Positions 21,690-33,010 are shown, counted from the first letter of the stretch. The stretch: DNA of 64,000 nucleotides from Piliocolobus tephrosceles (GCF_002776525.5 NC_045438.1:161200616-161264615); one strand, 5' to 3'. The notes: generated from the letters alone by a model not told the origin. Made by a program: numbers and translations.

Positions 21690-22350
21690 GCCGAGTTGCT
21701 AAAGGCATCTGAAGAGCTCTGGTTGTTCATTAGGTTGTGTTCCCAGCGGCTGTGCCCTTCGCGGCTGAGTAAAGAGCGGTAAGGTCCGCTGGAAGACGCG
21801 GCTCTCCTCACAGGGGAACGCCAGCGCGAACGAACACCGAGCCCCGCCCCGCCCGGTCCCCGCCAGCCAATCGGCGCCCGCCGCCCTGACTGATGGCCTC
21901 GCTACCCGCTCACCGGACAACCACCGCGGGAGCCCTGGGGGCGGCCCGAGAGTGCCCCCGCGGCAGTGGAGCCCTGACGCAGGGCAGCCCGGGCAGTCGG
22001 CTGCCCACTCCCCGCCTGCCGCACTCGCCTGCCGCACTCGGACGAGGAGGGCACAGAGAGACCCTCGAGGCCCCGGGAGGGCAGCCGGGCGTCTTCGGCT
22101 GTGCGAACACAACTCTACTCAGAACGTGTTCCCGAGGCACAATGGCTGCCCGCCTCTGAGGGAAGGCACCCGCTGTCTTCCCCTCGCCCCTCCCCAGAAA
22201 CAGAACAGGGTGAAAAGACCGTCCGGGGCGGGGCACGGGTCACCCACGCTGGCGCTCGAGGGCCGGCGCGCGCCAGCCACCACACGAAGCCTGGCGCGTG
22301 CAAGCCCACCTGCGAGCAGGACCACGTCCACTTTCAAGCTTAGGGACACC
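21690..22350. promoter_or_regulatory. CpG island, probable promoter
   Basis: CpG is frequent here against a CpG-poor background, and GC content is clearly raised. On the minus strand the order is inverted CCAAT box (GATTGGCTGG, complement of 21,863-21,872), GC boxes (complement of 21,839-21,857, GGGCGGGGCGGGGC), then a likely start region near 21,800-21,840. Plus-strand donor-like sites occur too (GCGGTAAGG near 21,777-21,785), so a divergent or plus-strand start is possible. The short frames in it, including MAARL at 22,141, are not convincing proteins. It could be an alternative first exon of the gene suspected at 54 kb, or an unrelated promoter. Confidence 0.7.
21839..21872 (-). promoter_or_regulatory. 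GC boxes and inverted CCAAT box
   Basis: The plus strand reads CCCCGCCCCGCCCGG then AGCCAATCGG. Read on the minus strand, GATTGGCTGG lies upstream of GGGCGGGGCGGGG, the usual NF-Y then Sp1/KLF order and spacing for a TATA-less promoter firing leftward. Confidence 0.6.
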
Positions 22351-22651
22351 ACCCTAAGGAACAACTCTTGTTCCAGCTCCGCAACGTTCCACTTCAGCCT
22401 CAGTCAGGGGGCAGATCCCGAATCCGCTGTCCAGCTAAGGAGTAAAAGGCGAGGCCCAGCGGCCTCAATACCTATTGGATCGGAGGAGCAGGAGACTAAT
22501 TTTTGTCAGTAATTTCTTACATGTTCGTGTCCTTTTCTCTAAAAATAAGCACAAATCACATTCCTGTTTTCGAAAATGATAGGCAAAAGATGGGGAACAT
22601 TACATGATATCCAAAACATGTTTCTTCTGTATATGTGTTTCAGATTTCATC

Positions 22652-22949
22652 TTTTTTTTTTTTTTTTTGAGGCGGAGTCTCGCTCTGTCGCCCGGACTGG
22701 AGTGCAGTGGCCGGATCTCAGCTCACTGCAAGCTCTGCCTCCCGGGTTTACGCCATTCTCCTGCCTCAGCCTCCGGAGTAGCTGGGACTACAGGCGCCCG
22801 CCACCTCGCCCGGCTAGTTTTTGTATTTTTAGTAGAGACGGGGTTTCACCGTGTTAGCCAGGATGGTCTCGATCTCCTGACCTCGTGATCCGCCCGTCTC
22901 GGCCTCCCAAAGTGCTGGGATTACAGGCTTGAGCCACCGCGCCCGGCCC
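22652..22949 (-). mobile_element. Young AluY of Old World monkey type (AluYR-like)
   Basis: Complete, barely diverged minus-strand Alu between TTTTTTTTGAGGCGGAGTCT and CGCGCCCGGCC. Differences from human AluY include GTGGCCGGATCT (human GCGCGATCT), GGTTTACGCC, CACCTCGCCCGGCTAG and GGCTTGAGCC. I recognise these as the cercopithecid AluYR pattern. The flank CAGATTTCATCTT occurs on both sides (22,641-22,653 before, 22,951-22,963 after) and is the target-site duplication. Confidence 0.85.
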
Positions 22950-25900
22950 CCAGATTTCATCTTAGCCCTTGGTTTACGAGTTACTGTGCTTACTCCAGAA
23001 ACGAAATCGATTATCAGAAAGCAATCCTGAAAAATATTTGAGAAAGGGAAAAAAGGGTATCCCTGTAAAATTCAAAGGAGTCTTCAGAATCACCATGATA
23101 AGTGTTACATTACGTCTTTGATGGGGCCTCGAGAATCTTTCATCCTAGAAGGCAGCCCTGAATAAAACATTTTTTAATTGAAAGAAAAAAACCCACGTTT
23201 GAAAGTCACTTGCCTTGCCACTCACAGCATCAGAACAAATGTTTTAGCTTCAGTACATACAAAAGCTGGCAAAGAAGCCACGTGGCAGGCCCATGTAAAG
23301 AGACTTAAACTGTGAAGCCTGATGTTCTTTCCCCTAAATTCTCAATAATTAAAAAAAATTCAACATCCATGTGACCTTGGACTCTCTCATTTTCATCTGT
23401 CTCTTGCAGTACACTCTCTTTGCTAACCATTCAGCACACTGCAAGCTCTGATAAAAGTAGTTAATGTTTACTGAAACCTGCGCATGAACTGTACTAAACC
23501 TGATAGGAATGAAAAAGGCAAAGTTCTGTTAACAGCATCTATGTACAATAAAAAGGCTGGGTGGGGGAATGGACCAAGAAGGAATTTTTTTCTAGTCTGA
23601 ATCTAAAAGTTCTGATAAAATATAAATTTCCAAAGTCTAATGAATTGAGTCAATATATATTACCAATTAGAAGATACTTTTAATCTATTTTATCTTTTTG
23701 GAAAATTCTGAACACAAATATGCCTAAATGGTTTTACAGATTTTGTTTTTACAGAACTTAAATCTGTTTATATTTCATGTTCTCTCATACTTTTTTTGAA
23801 GGCCCAACGACCTGATCAATAACAAATTCAGTTATATTGTCAAATATTTATTCGTCTGAATAGCTACTACACATAGGTATAGCTGAAGAACTATTTCATG
23901 CAAAAATATATTTAACATTTCAACAGTTATCATCTAAAATATTTTTTCACCCCTCAACTCCAAATGTAAACAGTTAACTTCAGTCAAATCAGATCTTTAA
24001 TTTTAACATTTCTTACCATTACATTCACTCAAAGTATATTGAGTTAAATATCAGAACCTACTGATATTTTTAACTTACTGTCTTTTCCTCCCATTTCTAC
24101 ACTATCCCCTTTTCTCCAATTACCTCAGTTAAAATAAAATTTCAACTTACAAACATATACATACACACACTGTACCCAGAACAGGATGCTCTCAGGTGTT
24201 TAAAGCCAACTTTCTCTCTCCCCCATCCCCCCTCCCACCTTTGCTTAAAGGGCAGCAATAGAACCAGTCACCTTGGAAACAAACATCACTCAGTGTTTGC
24301 AGAACAAACAATGGTACCTTTTCAGCCAGTACCAGGCAGGCAGGGCAAGGGGCAGCCAAGCAATTCTGGGCCTTACAGGAGTGTTAACATATTGTATTCA
24401 TTCAGTGCACGAAAAAGTAGTTCAGTACTAAAAGTGAAATGCTCTCAAATGTGTGAACCTTTGGCTAGAAACATACACAAAAGTGAGTAAAGGTTTAAAG
24501 TCAAATAAGGCTACCCACTAATTAGAAAAAAAATCTTTTCATTGTTTTTGTAATTGTTTTACATAACTCATAAGGTATACTCTTGTTAGAGGACTACCTT
24601 CTCCAGCAACTAGGAACAAGTTGCTTTTAAAAACAAAACAAAAAAAGTGTCATCTAATTGCTCCCATAAAACAATCATATTCATGTCACTTTTGTCCCAA
24701 TATGCTAGCATATAGTGATTTTTAAATGTGTATACTGCTGGGTGCGCCTTAACCCATTTGTGAATTTCTGGTATTAATAAAGAAATATGAGTGTGAGCTA
24801 GAAACTGTCAATTTTTAGAGCACTTTTTAAAACAGGGCCAAACAGATACATAAATCTATAAGAGCCTTGGATAACAGCCACCACTTTGACCTTGGATAAC
24901 AACAACTACTAAACTTTCATTTTCTGAAGACTTATAAAACGTAATCATCTGGGGTAGCTCAAGTTTTAGGGGAGATTCTTTTGTAACTGTTTTTAAAAAG
25001 CTCAACTGGATAGTTAATTTAAAAAATATTCAAGTGTCCTTCAGATCCTTCAGAATGAACTTTAAAATGTTCAACGTAAGTAACAGTTTCCTCCCTATTC
25101 TGGGTGTGTGCCGAAGTTTTCCTTCCCACCAATTAAGAGAGAAGGCTGGGCCTAACTGAATTATTTGGACAGGAGTTTGATGTCAGTTCAATACCACAGT
25201 AACTGGCATTTTCTATCACCTCCAGACTAAAGGACAAATGCCTAATTAACATGGACCAACATGCAGCTTAAACTGGAAAAGTGCCTGTCCTTTTTCTTTC
25301 TTTTCTTTTTTTCTGAAAGATTTAGGTCTTTAACATCCTTGAGTTAAAGTGCACAAAGGGTGTCTAATGCCATCTGACTGAGGTGTAAAAGTCTAATTAA
25401 CTAATGCTTTTTGCAGCGATAGTAAATCAGTTAACATTATTAATCTTCCTGACTGGGCATAAGTGAGTGAGGAGGGCTACTGAAAAGGAGCTAAACAGTT
25501 AGACTGGGTACCCGTGAAAAAGAAAAGGAACTCTGAAAGTGATGACTGATGATACTGAAAATAACTGAGAAATACTTAAAATCCAACCGCTCGCCGGGCC
25601 TAGCACCAGGCAAGAGACTCTGAAAGCTGAGGCTGCAACTCCAGGGCAGGGAGAGGAAGAGGAGGAGCTAGGCGGCGGTGAAATGACTCTCATCTCCCAT
25701 CCTTCCCTCCCAGCATCACCGAGAGAGAGAGAGAGAGAGAGAGACACGACTCTCACGTGCTGGAGGCTTCCCTGCCTTAAATTAATGCGGTACCTTTCCA
25801 ACTAATGTTTCTGGTAGACCAAACAAAAGTTTGGAGTAGTTCGAGCAAATGACTCCAACAGTGGAGCCAGTTAGGCTAGTTTCAATTCATCAACAACTAT

Positions 25901-26911
25901 CTTAGCATTTGGCTTCTTAGTTTTATCTGCCTATGTGTTTGGCATCCAAAAATGCACATGCGTATCATACTCATGTTAGCAAACCATACTTTATCAAAGG
26001 CACTTCCTGCATGCAGACATCTGAAGAGAAAAGGCCAACAGCCAAACAATTTCTGCACCAGAGCTTGGTCTGTCTGTCCTGAGACAATTGCAGTAACTGC
26101 AGTCATGCCCTCCACCCTCTTTTCTGGATTCCAACCCTCTATTCTCTGTACCCCAGTCCACAAGGTAGCTCCTTCCCTGGGGGCCCAGGGGGAAGGGGGA
26201 GGCATCAGGTCTAGCAGGTACTCCCTTGGTCCCTTGCCTGCTCCTGCCTCCTCCACCCAGGCCTTCCCAGGAAAGCCAGGGGACAGGACTGCCCAACTCC
26301 TGACAGCAGCTGGATGTGACGAGTTAGCTCTGGACTTTGTGGAGGGAACTCCCAGTGCTGAGCCACTCCCGTCGCCAGATCCTGGGTGATGACCCTAAAC
26401 CCAGAAAGCTTCCTCCATCTTCTCGAAGAACATCTCAAAGGAGCAGAGTTGGAAAGGGAAGTGAAAGAGGGAGGCCAGGTGCCACAGTGGCTTCATCTTT
26501 TCCCCTCCTCAATATTTCTATCAAGTTTCTGTTTCACTGCCACCTCACATAAGGGGGATATGAACGTACGCATACCTTTTTAATGAAATTCTGAGGCAAA
26601 CACAACACGTTTGGTTAACGATGGGCTTTCACAAGCCATCTGATAATAAAGAACTCTTGAAAACATCAGGCTTCAGAATCCAGTTCATCCTGAATAAAAA
26701 TATTTATACTTTATTATTTTAAATGTCTTTAGAAACTATTATTTGTTACTTTGCACACCATTATACCTAAAAATCACCTCTTCTACTGTTCAAAAATGTA
26801 GGTTCAAGAGAAAACTTTTCATTTGTACAAATGAAAGGAGGTTTATTATATAAAATATAAATAAAAATATAGGTTTATTATATATTCATGACCTCCTCCT
26901 CAAATAATGTC
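22950..26911. other. Alu-free, AT-rich 4-kb stretch
   Basis: No Alu, L1, L2 or gene recognised over almost 4 kb, unusual for this window. The subregion 24,190-24,350 has a pyrimidine-rich block (CTCTCTCCCCCATCCCCCCT), CCTTTGCTTAAAG and AACAAACAATGG, which resembles FOX/SOX-type binding words. A GA microsatellite sits at 25,721. GC-rich parts at 25,580-25,720 and 26,100-26,480 hold only overlapping short frames. Confidence 0.45.
25721..25744 (+). repeat. (GA)12 microsatellite
   Basis: Pure GA run following CAGCATCACC. Confidence 0.95.
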
Positions 26912-27053
26912 TCAGGCTGAGCGTAGTGGCTCATGCCTGTAATCCCAACACTTTGGGAAGCTGAGGCTAGAGGACTGCTGGAGCTCAGGAATTGGAGACC
27001 GGCCTGGGCAACATAGCAAGACCTTATCTCTATTTAAAAATAAATAAATAAAT
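26912..27053 (+). repeat. Alu left monomer (FLAM-like)
   Basis: GGCTGAGCGTAGTGGCTCAT to CAAGACCTTATCTCTATTTA, followed by AAATAAATAAATAAATAA. Only the left arm is present, with its own A-rich tail, fitting an old free left Alu monomer. Confidence 0.82.
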
Positions 27054-27454
27054 AACATCTCTTACAAAGAGCTTAGTTGTTTACTATTATCTCCATATTC
27101 CCTAGCCATGGGGATCTCAAGCTACTAAAGTGGGGAGAAATCCTAGCCAATGAAACCGTTCTCCAAAACAAACTAAAATCCTTAAGATATAATTTATAAC
27201 TCATTCCTACTTTTTAAAATACTGGCATTACTGACATGTATAATACACAAAGGCAAGAGAGAAGCTGCAGATGAAGTCCCTTTTCAAATCAAACTTCTAC
27301 TCAAATCAAAATTGTAAGATTATTTTGGAATTCTTAAAATAAAATTTGGTGTGATTTTCCCCCCCGGAAACTTGTGTGAGGTCAGTTCCATCAGAAGTCA
27401 TCATCACCCCTGATCACTCCTCAGACATGGAATCTCATTCAGCTGAGACCAACA

Positions 27455-27545
27455 GTTGGAGGAGGTACTGGTCCCATTGTACAGATGGTCATAGCCCTTT
27501 AACTGAGGTCAGCTGACTCGCTTAGTCATAAGACACCTCTCTCAC
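27455..27545 (-). repeat. MIR-like fragment
   Basis: GGAGGAGGTACTGGTCCCAT, TGTACAGATGGTCATAGCCC, then CTGAGGTCAGCTGACTCGCT follow the antisense order of the MIR core (CCCATTTTACAGATGAGGAA, ACTGAGGCACAGAGAGGTTA). Heavily diverged. Confidence 0.45.
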
Positions 27546-28269
27546 CAGGTCCACCACATGATGGTAAATTCTCCCTGCCTGTGTAGTAAAACTCCAGTTT
27601 TAGTATTAGCAGAAAATCCAAACAATGTGATCTTCCCAAACCCCATTCTTTCCTGGGCTCAGTTGATCCATACTTACTGTCTACCTGTTTTGCTAAGAAA
27701 CTGCTGAAGTTTCCCTAGCGCAACTTGAAAGGGCTATAAAAGCTTGAAATAAAGATCATGTTAAATGTTTTTGAAAATATACAGATGGCACATAAAACTT
27801 AAAACTGAATGCCTGCTCCCAACCCCAACTCCCAGACAAAGGTAGAATGCTGGGATGCTTTTCCTGTAGGTAATGCAAGCACATCAGAAACGAGGCAGCT
27901 GCCTCCCCTGCCTGCATCTTGGAGAGTTAAGTGGTGCAAGAATGCTGTTGTCATCATAAGAATAGCAATAAAAGAGGCATCACTGTGGAGTAACCACAAC
28001 TAAGCCACTAGACCCCATTTGAAAAAAAGGAAAATGGAGCCACAAGAGAATGAAGTCAGGTTTTTGAGAAAAGTCTCAATCTACCAGCTGGTCTTTTGGC
28101 GGCTGCCCTGCCTAAAAGCAGCTTTCAGAATGCTTAGAATTTCCCTGGATTCACGGTCCTAATCCTCTGTATGGTACTTTCCAATAGCTTCCATCCTTAC
28201 AAAGGTTTTTGTTTACGTTTACTGATTAAAAAGAAAGAAAATGCTGCCCATGGGTATCATCGTGTCACC

Positions 28270-28340
28270 TCCTAAGAAGGCACAAGGAAGATATTCTACC
28301 CATTTTAGAGATGGAAAAACCAAAGTGTGAAGTATATCTT
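28270..28340 (-). repeat. MIR-like fragment
   Basis: ATATTCTACCCATTTTAGAG then ATGGAAAAACCAAAGTGTGA resemble the antisense MIR core. Short, so only tentative. Confidence 0.45.
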
Positions 28341-28470
28341 TTTCTATTTTAATCATAATCAAGGTTGGGCTTGCCTTCAGGACCTTACGTTAGTCTCCTA
28401 GCTAACAAACCCAGTCCTCTCTCTAATAGATCACAGTAGATTAATTAAAAGGGCCAAGGGAGAGTCATTT

Positions 28471-28529
28471 TCTTCATATTCCTTCTTATTATCTACAGTG
28501 AGTAAGAACATTCACTCATTCATTCAAAG
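28471..28529 (+). repeat. Dispersed direct repeat, copy 1
   Basis: TCTTCATATTCCTTCTTATT.. through ..AAGAACATTCACTCATTCAT recurs at 29,953 with four differences in the first 55 bases. Confidence 0.85.
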
Positions 28530-29642
28530 TGTGTCCGAATGTTTCTTACAACCTGGCTGATCGCATTCTCTTCCCCAATTGAATTCTTTGAAACGATGAG
28601 GAAAATGAGGTGATATCAAGGGCTGCTCTGGAAACCGTTCAGTGTATGAACAGGTGGAAGAAAATATATCTTCCTCACTTGTCATACAGTGGCGTTTAGC
28701 TCTAGAGTTACAGAACTCCACTTGAAGTTCAGAACTGGTCTAATCATTATTTTCCTGACATTAGACTTTAGGGTTACATATGCAGGATCTGTCTTCCTCT
28801 AGGGCAGGAGCCCTCCAGGGAGCTATTTCAAGGGATCCACTTATTCATTTGCTCATCAAGCATCTAGAAATCATTAAATTTACACATATATGTACTGTTA
28901 TTTTGCAAGCGTATGAAGATGCTGCTATATTTAATAAAGGTAAGTGCCACTAAAATGTTGATAGAGTTTTTCTATCGTTAGAGCTTCTCAACAGAATCGA
29001 AAAAAATAATTAAAATCATACTTGGTCCAGAAATTTTTTACATTAAAAGAGTACCTTACGTTTAAAAAGATCGGGAATAATTGCTCTAGAATGTCCAAAT
29101 AACAAGACATTGATTAAAGAAAAACATCCAATAAAAATACAACCACAGATAAAGGACATATCACATCATTCCTAACGTTTACAATACAGTGCCCTGTGGA
29201 AGAGGACAAACACCTTCCTCTCAAGAGAGGCCAACCCTCTAGTGGAAGGACTTTTTGAACTGCTCAATGTGTTTTTCGTCAGTAACCCTCACGTGTTTGG
29301 GGTAATAAGATGACAGATCACATGCTATCCAAAAATAAACAAACACATTTTGTCAGTTCAGTATTTTCCTCTTTAAAATAAATTTCTGATGAACTACGTA
29401 TTCACAATTTACCATAAAAAGTTTAATACTATGTTGGTTTCATGTAACCTAGAAGAATACCTTTCCTTACTCACACAGTGAGTGCCCAGGGAATGCAAAA
29501 TAATTAAAACATTAGCTTATGACTCTGCCCCCTAAAATTATGTCACATCAAAATGTGACTTTCATGTTCAAGAATATTTGAATGCACCAAAAAAGACCTG
29601 TCATATCATACTAAAATTTTAAAACATATGGTATAAAGACAT

Positions 29643-29692
29643 GTACAAAAATGGGTTTTTTTTATTGTCCACAATAAATCCCATTTTTGTAC
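29643..29692. repeat. 50-bp inverted repeat (hairpin)
   Basis: Arms GTACAAAAATGGG (29,643-29,655) and CCCATTTTTGTAC (29,680-29,692) are perfect reverse complements. Inner arms TTTATTGT and ACAATAAA extend the pairing with a small bulge, leaving a loop of about two bases. It is not a MADE1 element: the TTAGGTTGGTGC ends are absent. Confidence 0.8.
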
Positions 29693-29952
29693 TATGGGTA
29701 TATATCCATAGAAAACCATCTAGAAGGAGATAGTAAAGTATTGACAACGGCTATCTCTGACTTGTAGGCATAAACAATTTTACTTTCCTTTTTCCTTTTT
29801 GCATCATTAGGTGTTTTTTCCTTTTAGTTCATTTATAATTCTTCTATTATGGGCAAATGTGCAGTGAAATAATTAAAATTCTGATGAGAAAAATAATTTT
29901 TAAACCTTAGGACTATTTACTTTATAATCTTAATTTAGGATAACTTGGTTTT

Positions 29953-30011
29953 TCTTCATATTCCTTCTTATTATCTACAATGAATAAGAACATTCATTCA
30001 TTCACTCATTC
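29953..30011 (+). repeat. Dispersed direct repeat, copy 2
   Basis: Second copy of the segment at 28,471-28,529, 1,482 bp away in the same orientation. It abuts the antisense Alu fragment that follows. Confidence 0.85.
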
Positions 30012-30019
30012 CTTTACTT

Positions 30020-30141
30020 ATTTAGAGATGGAGTCTCACCATGTTGCCCAGGCTGATTTCAAACTCCTAGGTTCAAGTGATCCTCCTGCCTCAACCTCCC
30101 AAGTGGCTGGGACTTCTGGGGTGTGCCACCATGCCTGGCTA
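30020..30141 (-). repeat. Alu fragment, minus orientation
   Basis: AGAGATGGAGTCTCACCATG, CCTCAACCTCCCAAGTGGCT and CCACCATGCCTGGCTAA are part of one antisense Alu arm. There is no complete dimer. Confidence 0.8.
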
Positions 30142-30649
30142 AGAACATTTTTATGATGGATAAAAAACAATGTTTACACAGTCCTGATTTTGATTTCTTG
30201 GCTCTTGGTGGATTATTGATATAATCTGCTAACAACATCATAGTAGGAATAATTGTGGCTCCACCACTAAAGTGTTCATACAAGCCCATTCAGGAACCTG
30301 GATTTGGCAGGGTGAGCTGATGTCTAAGAGAATGTGACATGCAAGACCAGAGTTCCACATCCAGCCTGCCCCCTGCATCTCTCCAGGCCTCACTTTCCTT
30401 ACCTGTAAGTTAAGGGGGTACAAGGAAAAGAAACGAACCATGCTTCCCTGAGGCCCCTTCCACTGCCATGCTCTACAATTGTAAACAGGGAAAATGCAAA
30501 TATCATTTAATCAAATCTTGCCAGTCATAACCACTTGTCCACTTGCCCAGGATAGATGTGAACTCATTTCACCAATTTGACTACTTGTATTGCTTGATGG
30601 ATAGTATAGCAAAGATAGAAACACAGGATTAACTAAACATGTTTAGTTA
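30142..30649. other. Unassigned sequence with a weak MIR scrap
   Basis: Nothing supported except an MIR-like segment at 30,335-30,430. Confidence 0.35.
30335..30430 (+). repeat. MIR-like fragment
   Basis: CAGAGTTCCACATCCAGCCT .. CAGGCCTCACTTTCCTTACC .. TGTAAGTTAAGGGGGTA follows the MIR core order (CCTCAGTTTCCTCATCTGTAAAATGGGG). Diverged. Confidence 0.5.
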
Positions 30650-30800
30650 ACCCCATGTCTGCTAAAAATACAAAAGGTAGCTGGGTGTGGTGGCAGGTGC
30701 CTATAATCCCAGCTACTCGGGAGGCTGAGGCAGGAGAATTGCTTGAACCCAGGAGGCAGAGGTTGCCAGAGCAAGACTCCATCTCGAAAAAAAAAAAAAC
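30650..30800 (+). repeat. 5'-truncated, internally deleted Alu
   Basis: Starts at CCCCATGTCTGCTAAAAATA, passes GGAGGCTGAGGCAGGAGAAT and jumps from GAGGTTGC directly to CAGAGCAAGACTCCATCTCG. The roughly 35-45 bases that normally contain GAGATCGCGCCACTGCACTC are missing. Ends in A13. Confidence 0.88.
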
Positions 30801-31999
30801 TATTAACAAAAGTGAATGGGGAGGGTAGGCATGGCAGCTTTCATAGTGAACCCCGTGGCTAAAGCTATAGAGAAAGAGCTGGGGAAAGCAAGTCTAGGGA
30901 AGAATGCCATGCTCCCAGGACCAGGCACCAGGCAGAGACTCCCAGCAGAGAGTTTACCCACACAGTGGGATCAGATGCAGGTGGTTGTGAAATGACAAAT
31001 GCAACCAAATCTGAGTCACCCGGGGTGACGTCCAGAGCGTGTGGATTACGGCAGCCCTGGCTTCAGTTGCCTCTCTTTCAGACGCTTCCAGCTTTACCAG
31101 AAGCCTGAAAGAGTAAAGGAGAGGAATGGAAAGGGATTTACTACTACTTTGCAGGTTTTCAGAGGAAGGAGTGTCGGCTATGGAGGATAAAAATGATTTG
31201 GAGGAATTATCAGTAAAAGTCATTTATCCAGACTTGCTCTTGCCCCCAATGAGGGCAGGTGAAGGCATTCCTTGTCTCCTTTTGAGCTGAGGCAGAGAAC
31301 AGCAACAGGCAAAGACTCAGCATGACTCCAAAATTGGGTGGGGGAGGGGCGAGTCAGTAGCGTGGGCTCAAGTGCCACACTACAACACCGGGGACCACAA
31401 GCAGGTCCACTAGCTCATGGTGCTGTGGGCCAGGTGTCCTGACTGACCCGTGGCTCCACTCAACAGACTGTTGGAAAGCTCTTGGTCCTACCTTCAGTAA
31501 ACCAGAGGTCTCGGTGTATATATACCCCTCTACGAACATTATAAACACGATAGATCCGTTCAGTAAAGAAGCACCCAAAGGGGGCCTACCAGACCTAAGG
31601 TACATGAACCAAAACCTTCTATGCCAGGGCTAAAGCGGAACCCAGGTTCCCTGCTGCCCAGCCGCACCTTTCTGACAACAGGATGTTACCCCTCTTGAAG
31701 GTGGCTCACCTGGAACTGGTAACCACGAAGTCAAATATTAAGCCAGAGTTATGTGATTCAGCTTTTCAACAAGTCCATGGCTGTAAAGAAATAAAGCTCC
31801 TCTATGTGTGTACATCACTGCAGTGGCTTTAGGCAATTCAGATATCCTGGGTGCTGCGTCTCGGTTCATCCTGTACCAGCTGCCATGGGATGCACTCTCT
31901 GCCTCAGGCCAAAAGCAAACAGTAAAGTAAGCCACAGCAGCCACCCAAAGCACAGACACACAAACCACATGCCCACTGCTGAGGGTGTCTCCAAGGCCT
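30801..31999. other. Unassigned 1.2-kb stretch
   Basis: No gene or repeat recognised. The minus frames at 30,954-31,223, 31,354-31,605 and 31,738-31,968 are short, with no domain features. Confidence 0.4.
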
Positions 32000-32405
32000 A
32001 CGCAGGCCAGCCTGTCACGTCGCTACTCAAAAACTTTGGACTCCCTACCACTTAAAGAAGAAAAGGTCGAATCCTGCCCCACTGTTCCACCTTACCCCAC
32101 TATCCCTCCAACCCATCTTCTCAGACACCTTCCTTAACACCAAATTACACTGTAAACTCAAAACCAAGCTGCTTTCCCGCTGGGCTCTCAGCCCCTACTT
32201 GTGCTTTTCCTAGAAGTGCAGACCCACTCTTAAGAGCTTCTGTGAGCCTGGCCTTCCCATGGGAACTTGGCTCAGGGTCCACATGGCATAAGAATTCCTT
32301 TCATAATGTCAACTCCCCAAAGGCAAGAACCACCAAACTCCGCCATGCCTAAACCTAGCATCCTAAACACAGCAATTGCTCAATTAAGGATATTTCAGAT
32401 GAAGC
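32000..32405 (+). repeat. L2 LINE 3'-region fragment
   Basis: CTACTCAAAAACTTTGGACT, CCCCACTGTTCCACCTTACC, GCTGGGCTCTCAGCCCC and AATGTCAACTCCCCAAAGGC followed by GCTCAATTAAGGA keep the order of the L2 3' coding tail and 3'UTR. No intact reverse-transcriptase frame remains. Confidence 0.6.
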
Positions 32406-32470
32406 TGGAAGTATTCAAATAACATGTTATGCTCAAATCTAAGCAAACTGAGAAGAATCAAGACAAACAC

Positions 32471-32769
32471 ATTTTTTTTTTTCTTGAGATGGAGTCTCTC
32501 ACTCTGTTGCCCAGGCTGAAGTGCAGTGGCACAATCTCAGTTCACTGCAACCTCTGCCTCCCGGGTTCAAGCAATTCTTCCTGTCTCAGCTCCCCGAGTT
32601 GCTGGAATTACAGGTGCCCACCACCACAGCTGGCTAATTTTTCTATTTTTAGTAGAGATGAGGTTTCACCATATTGGCCAACCTGGTCTCGAACTCCTGA
32701 ACTCAGGTGATCTGCCTGCCTTGGCCTCCCGAGTGCTGGGATTACAGGTGTGAGCCACCGTGCCCGGCC
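32471..32769 (-). repeat. Alu, minus orientation (AluS-like)
   Basis: T10 then CTTGAGATGGAGTCTCTCAC, ending CCACCGTGCCCGGCCCC. CAAGACAAACA occurs before (32,459) and after (32,771) the element, which I read as the target-site duplication. Confidence 0.95.
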
Positions 32770-32869
32770 CCAAGACAAACAAACTGAGTCAAGTGGTAGA
32801 AACTCTCCAGGTACCACCGTATATTGAGATTATCTAAAACAACTCTTAAAGCCTGCCATAAAGCTTCCT

Positions 32870-33010
32870 GGTCATGTGTCACTGGCTGCACGATCTCAGA
32901 AACAGGAGCATCTCTAAGCCTCAGTTTCCTGTCTTTAAAAAAGGGAAAATAATAGCTACACCTCATGAGATTGTTGAGATGATTATGCACAGAGACATAC
33001 ATGGTGCTCT
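32870..33010 (+). repeat. MIR SINE fragment
   Basis: TCATGTGTCACTGGCTGCAC, CTAAGCCTCAGTTTCCTGTC, AAAAAGGGAAAATAATAGCT, ACCTCATGAGATTGTTGAGA: clear MIR core and 3' order. Confidence 0.78.

Larger units (their letters stand above)
27054..30019. other. Alu-free, AT-rich 3-kb stretch
   Basis: Apart from two weak MIR scraps, nothing is recognised. It holds a perfect-arm 50-bp hairpin at 29,643 and a pair of near-identical 58-bp segments at 28,471 and 29,953. No coding frame is supported. Confidence 0.45.

Noticed and set aside
22141..22159. ATGGCTGCCCGCCTCTGA as a small gene start in the 22-kb island
   Set aside because: The frame stops after five codons. At most it is an upstream ORF in a 5'UTR.
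29643..29692. Hairpin as a MADE1-type mariner MITE or pre-miRNA
   Set aside because: It lacks the TTAGGTTGGTGC ends of MADE1, and at 50 bp with an almost absent loop it is too short for an ordinary pre-miRNA.
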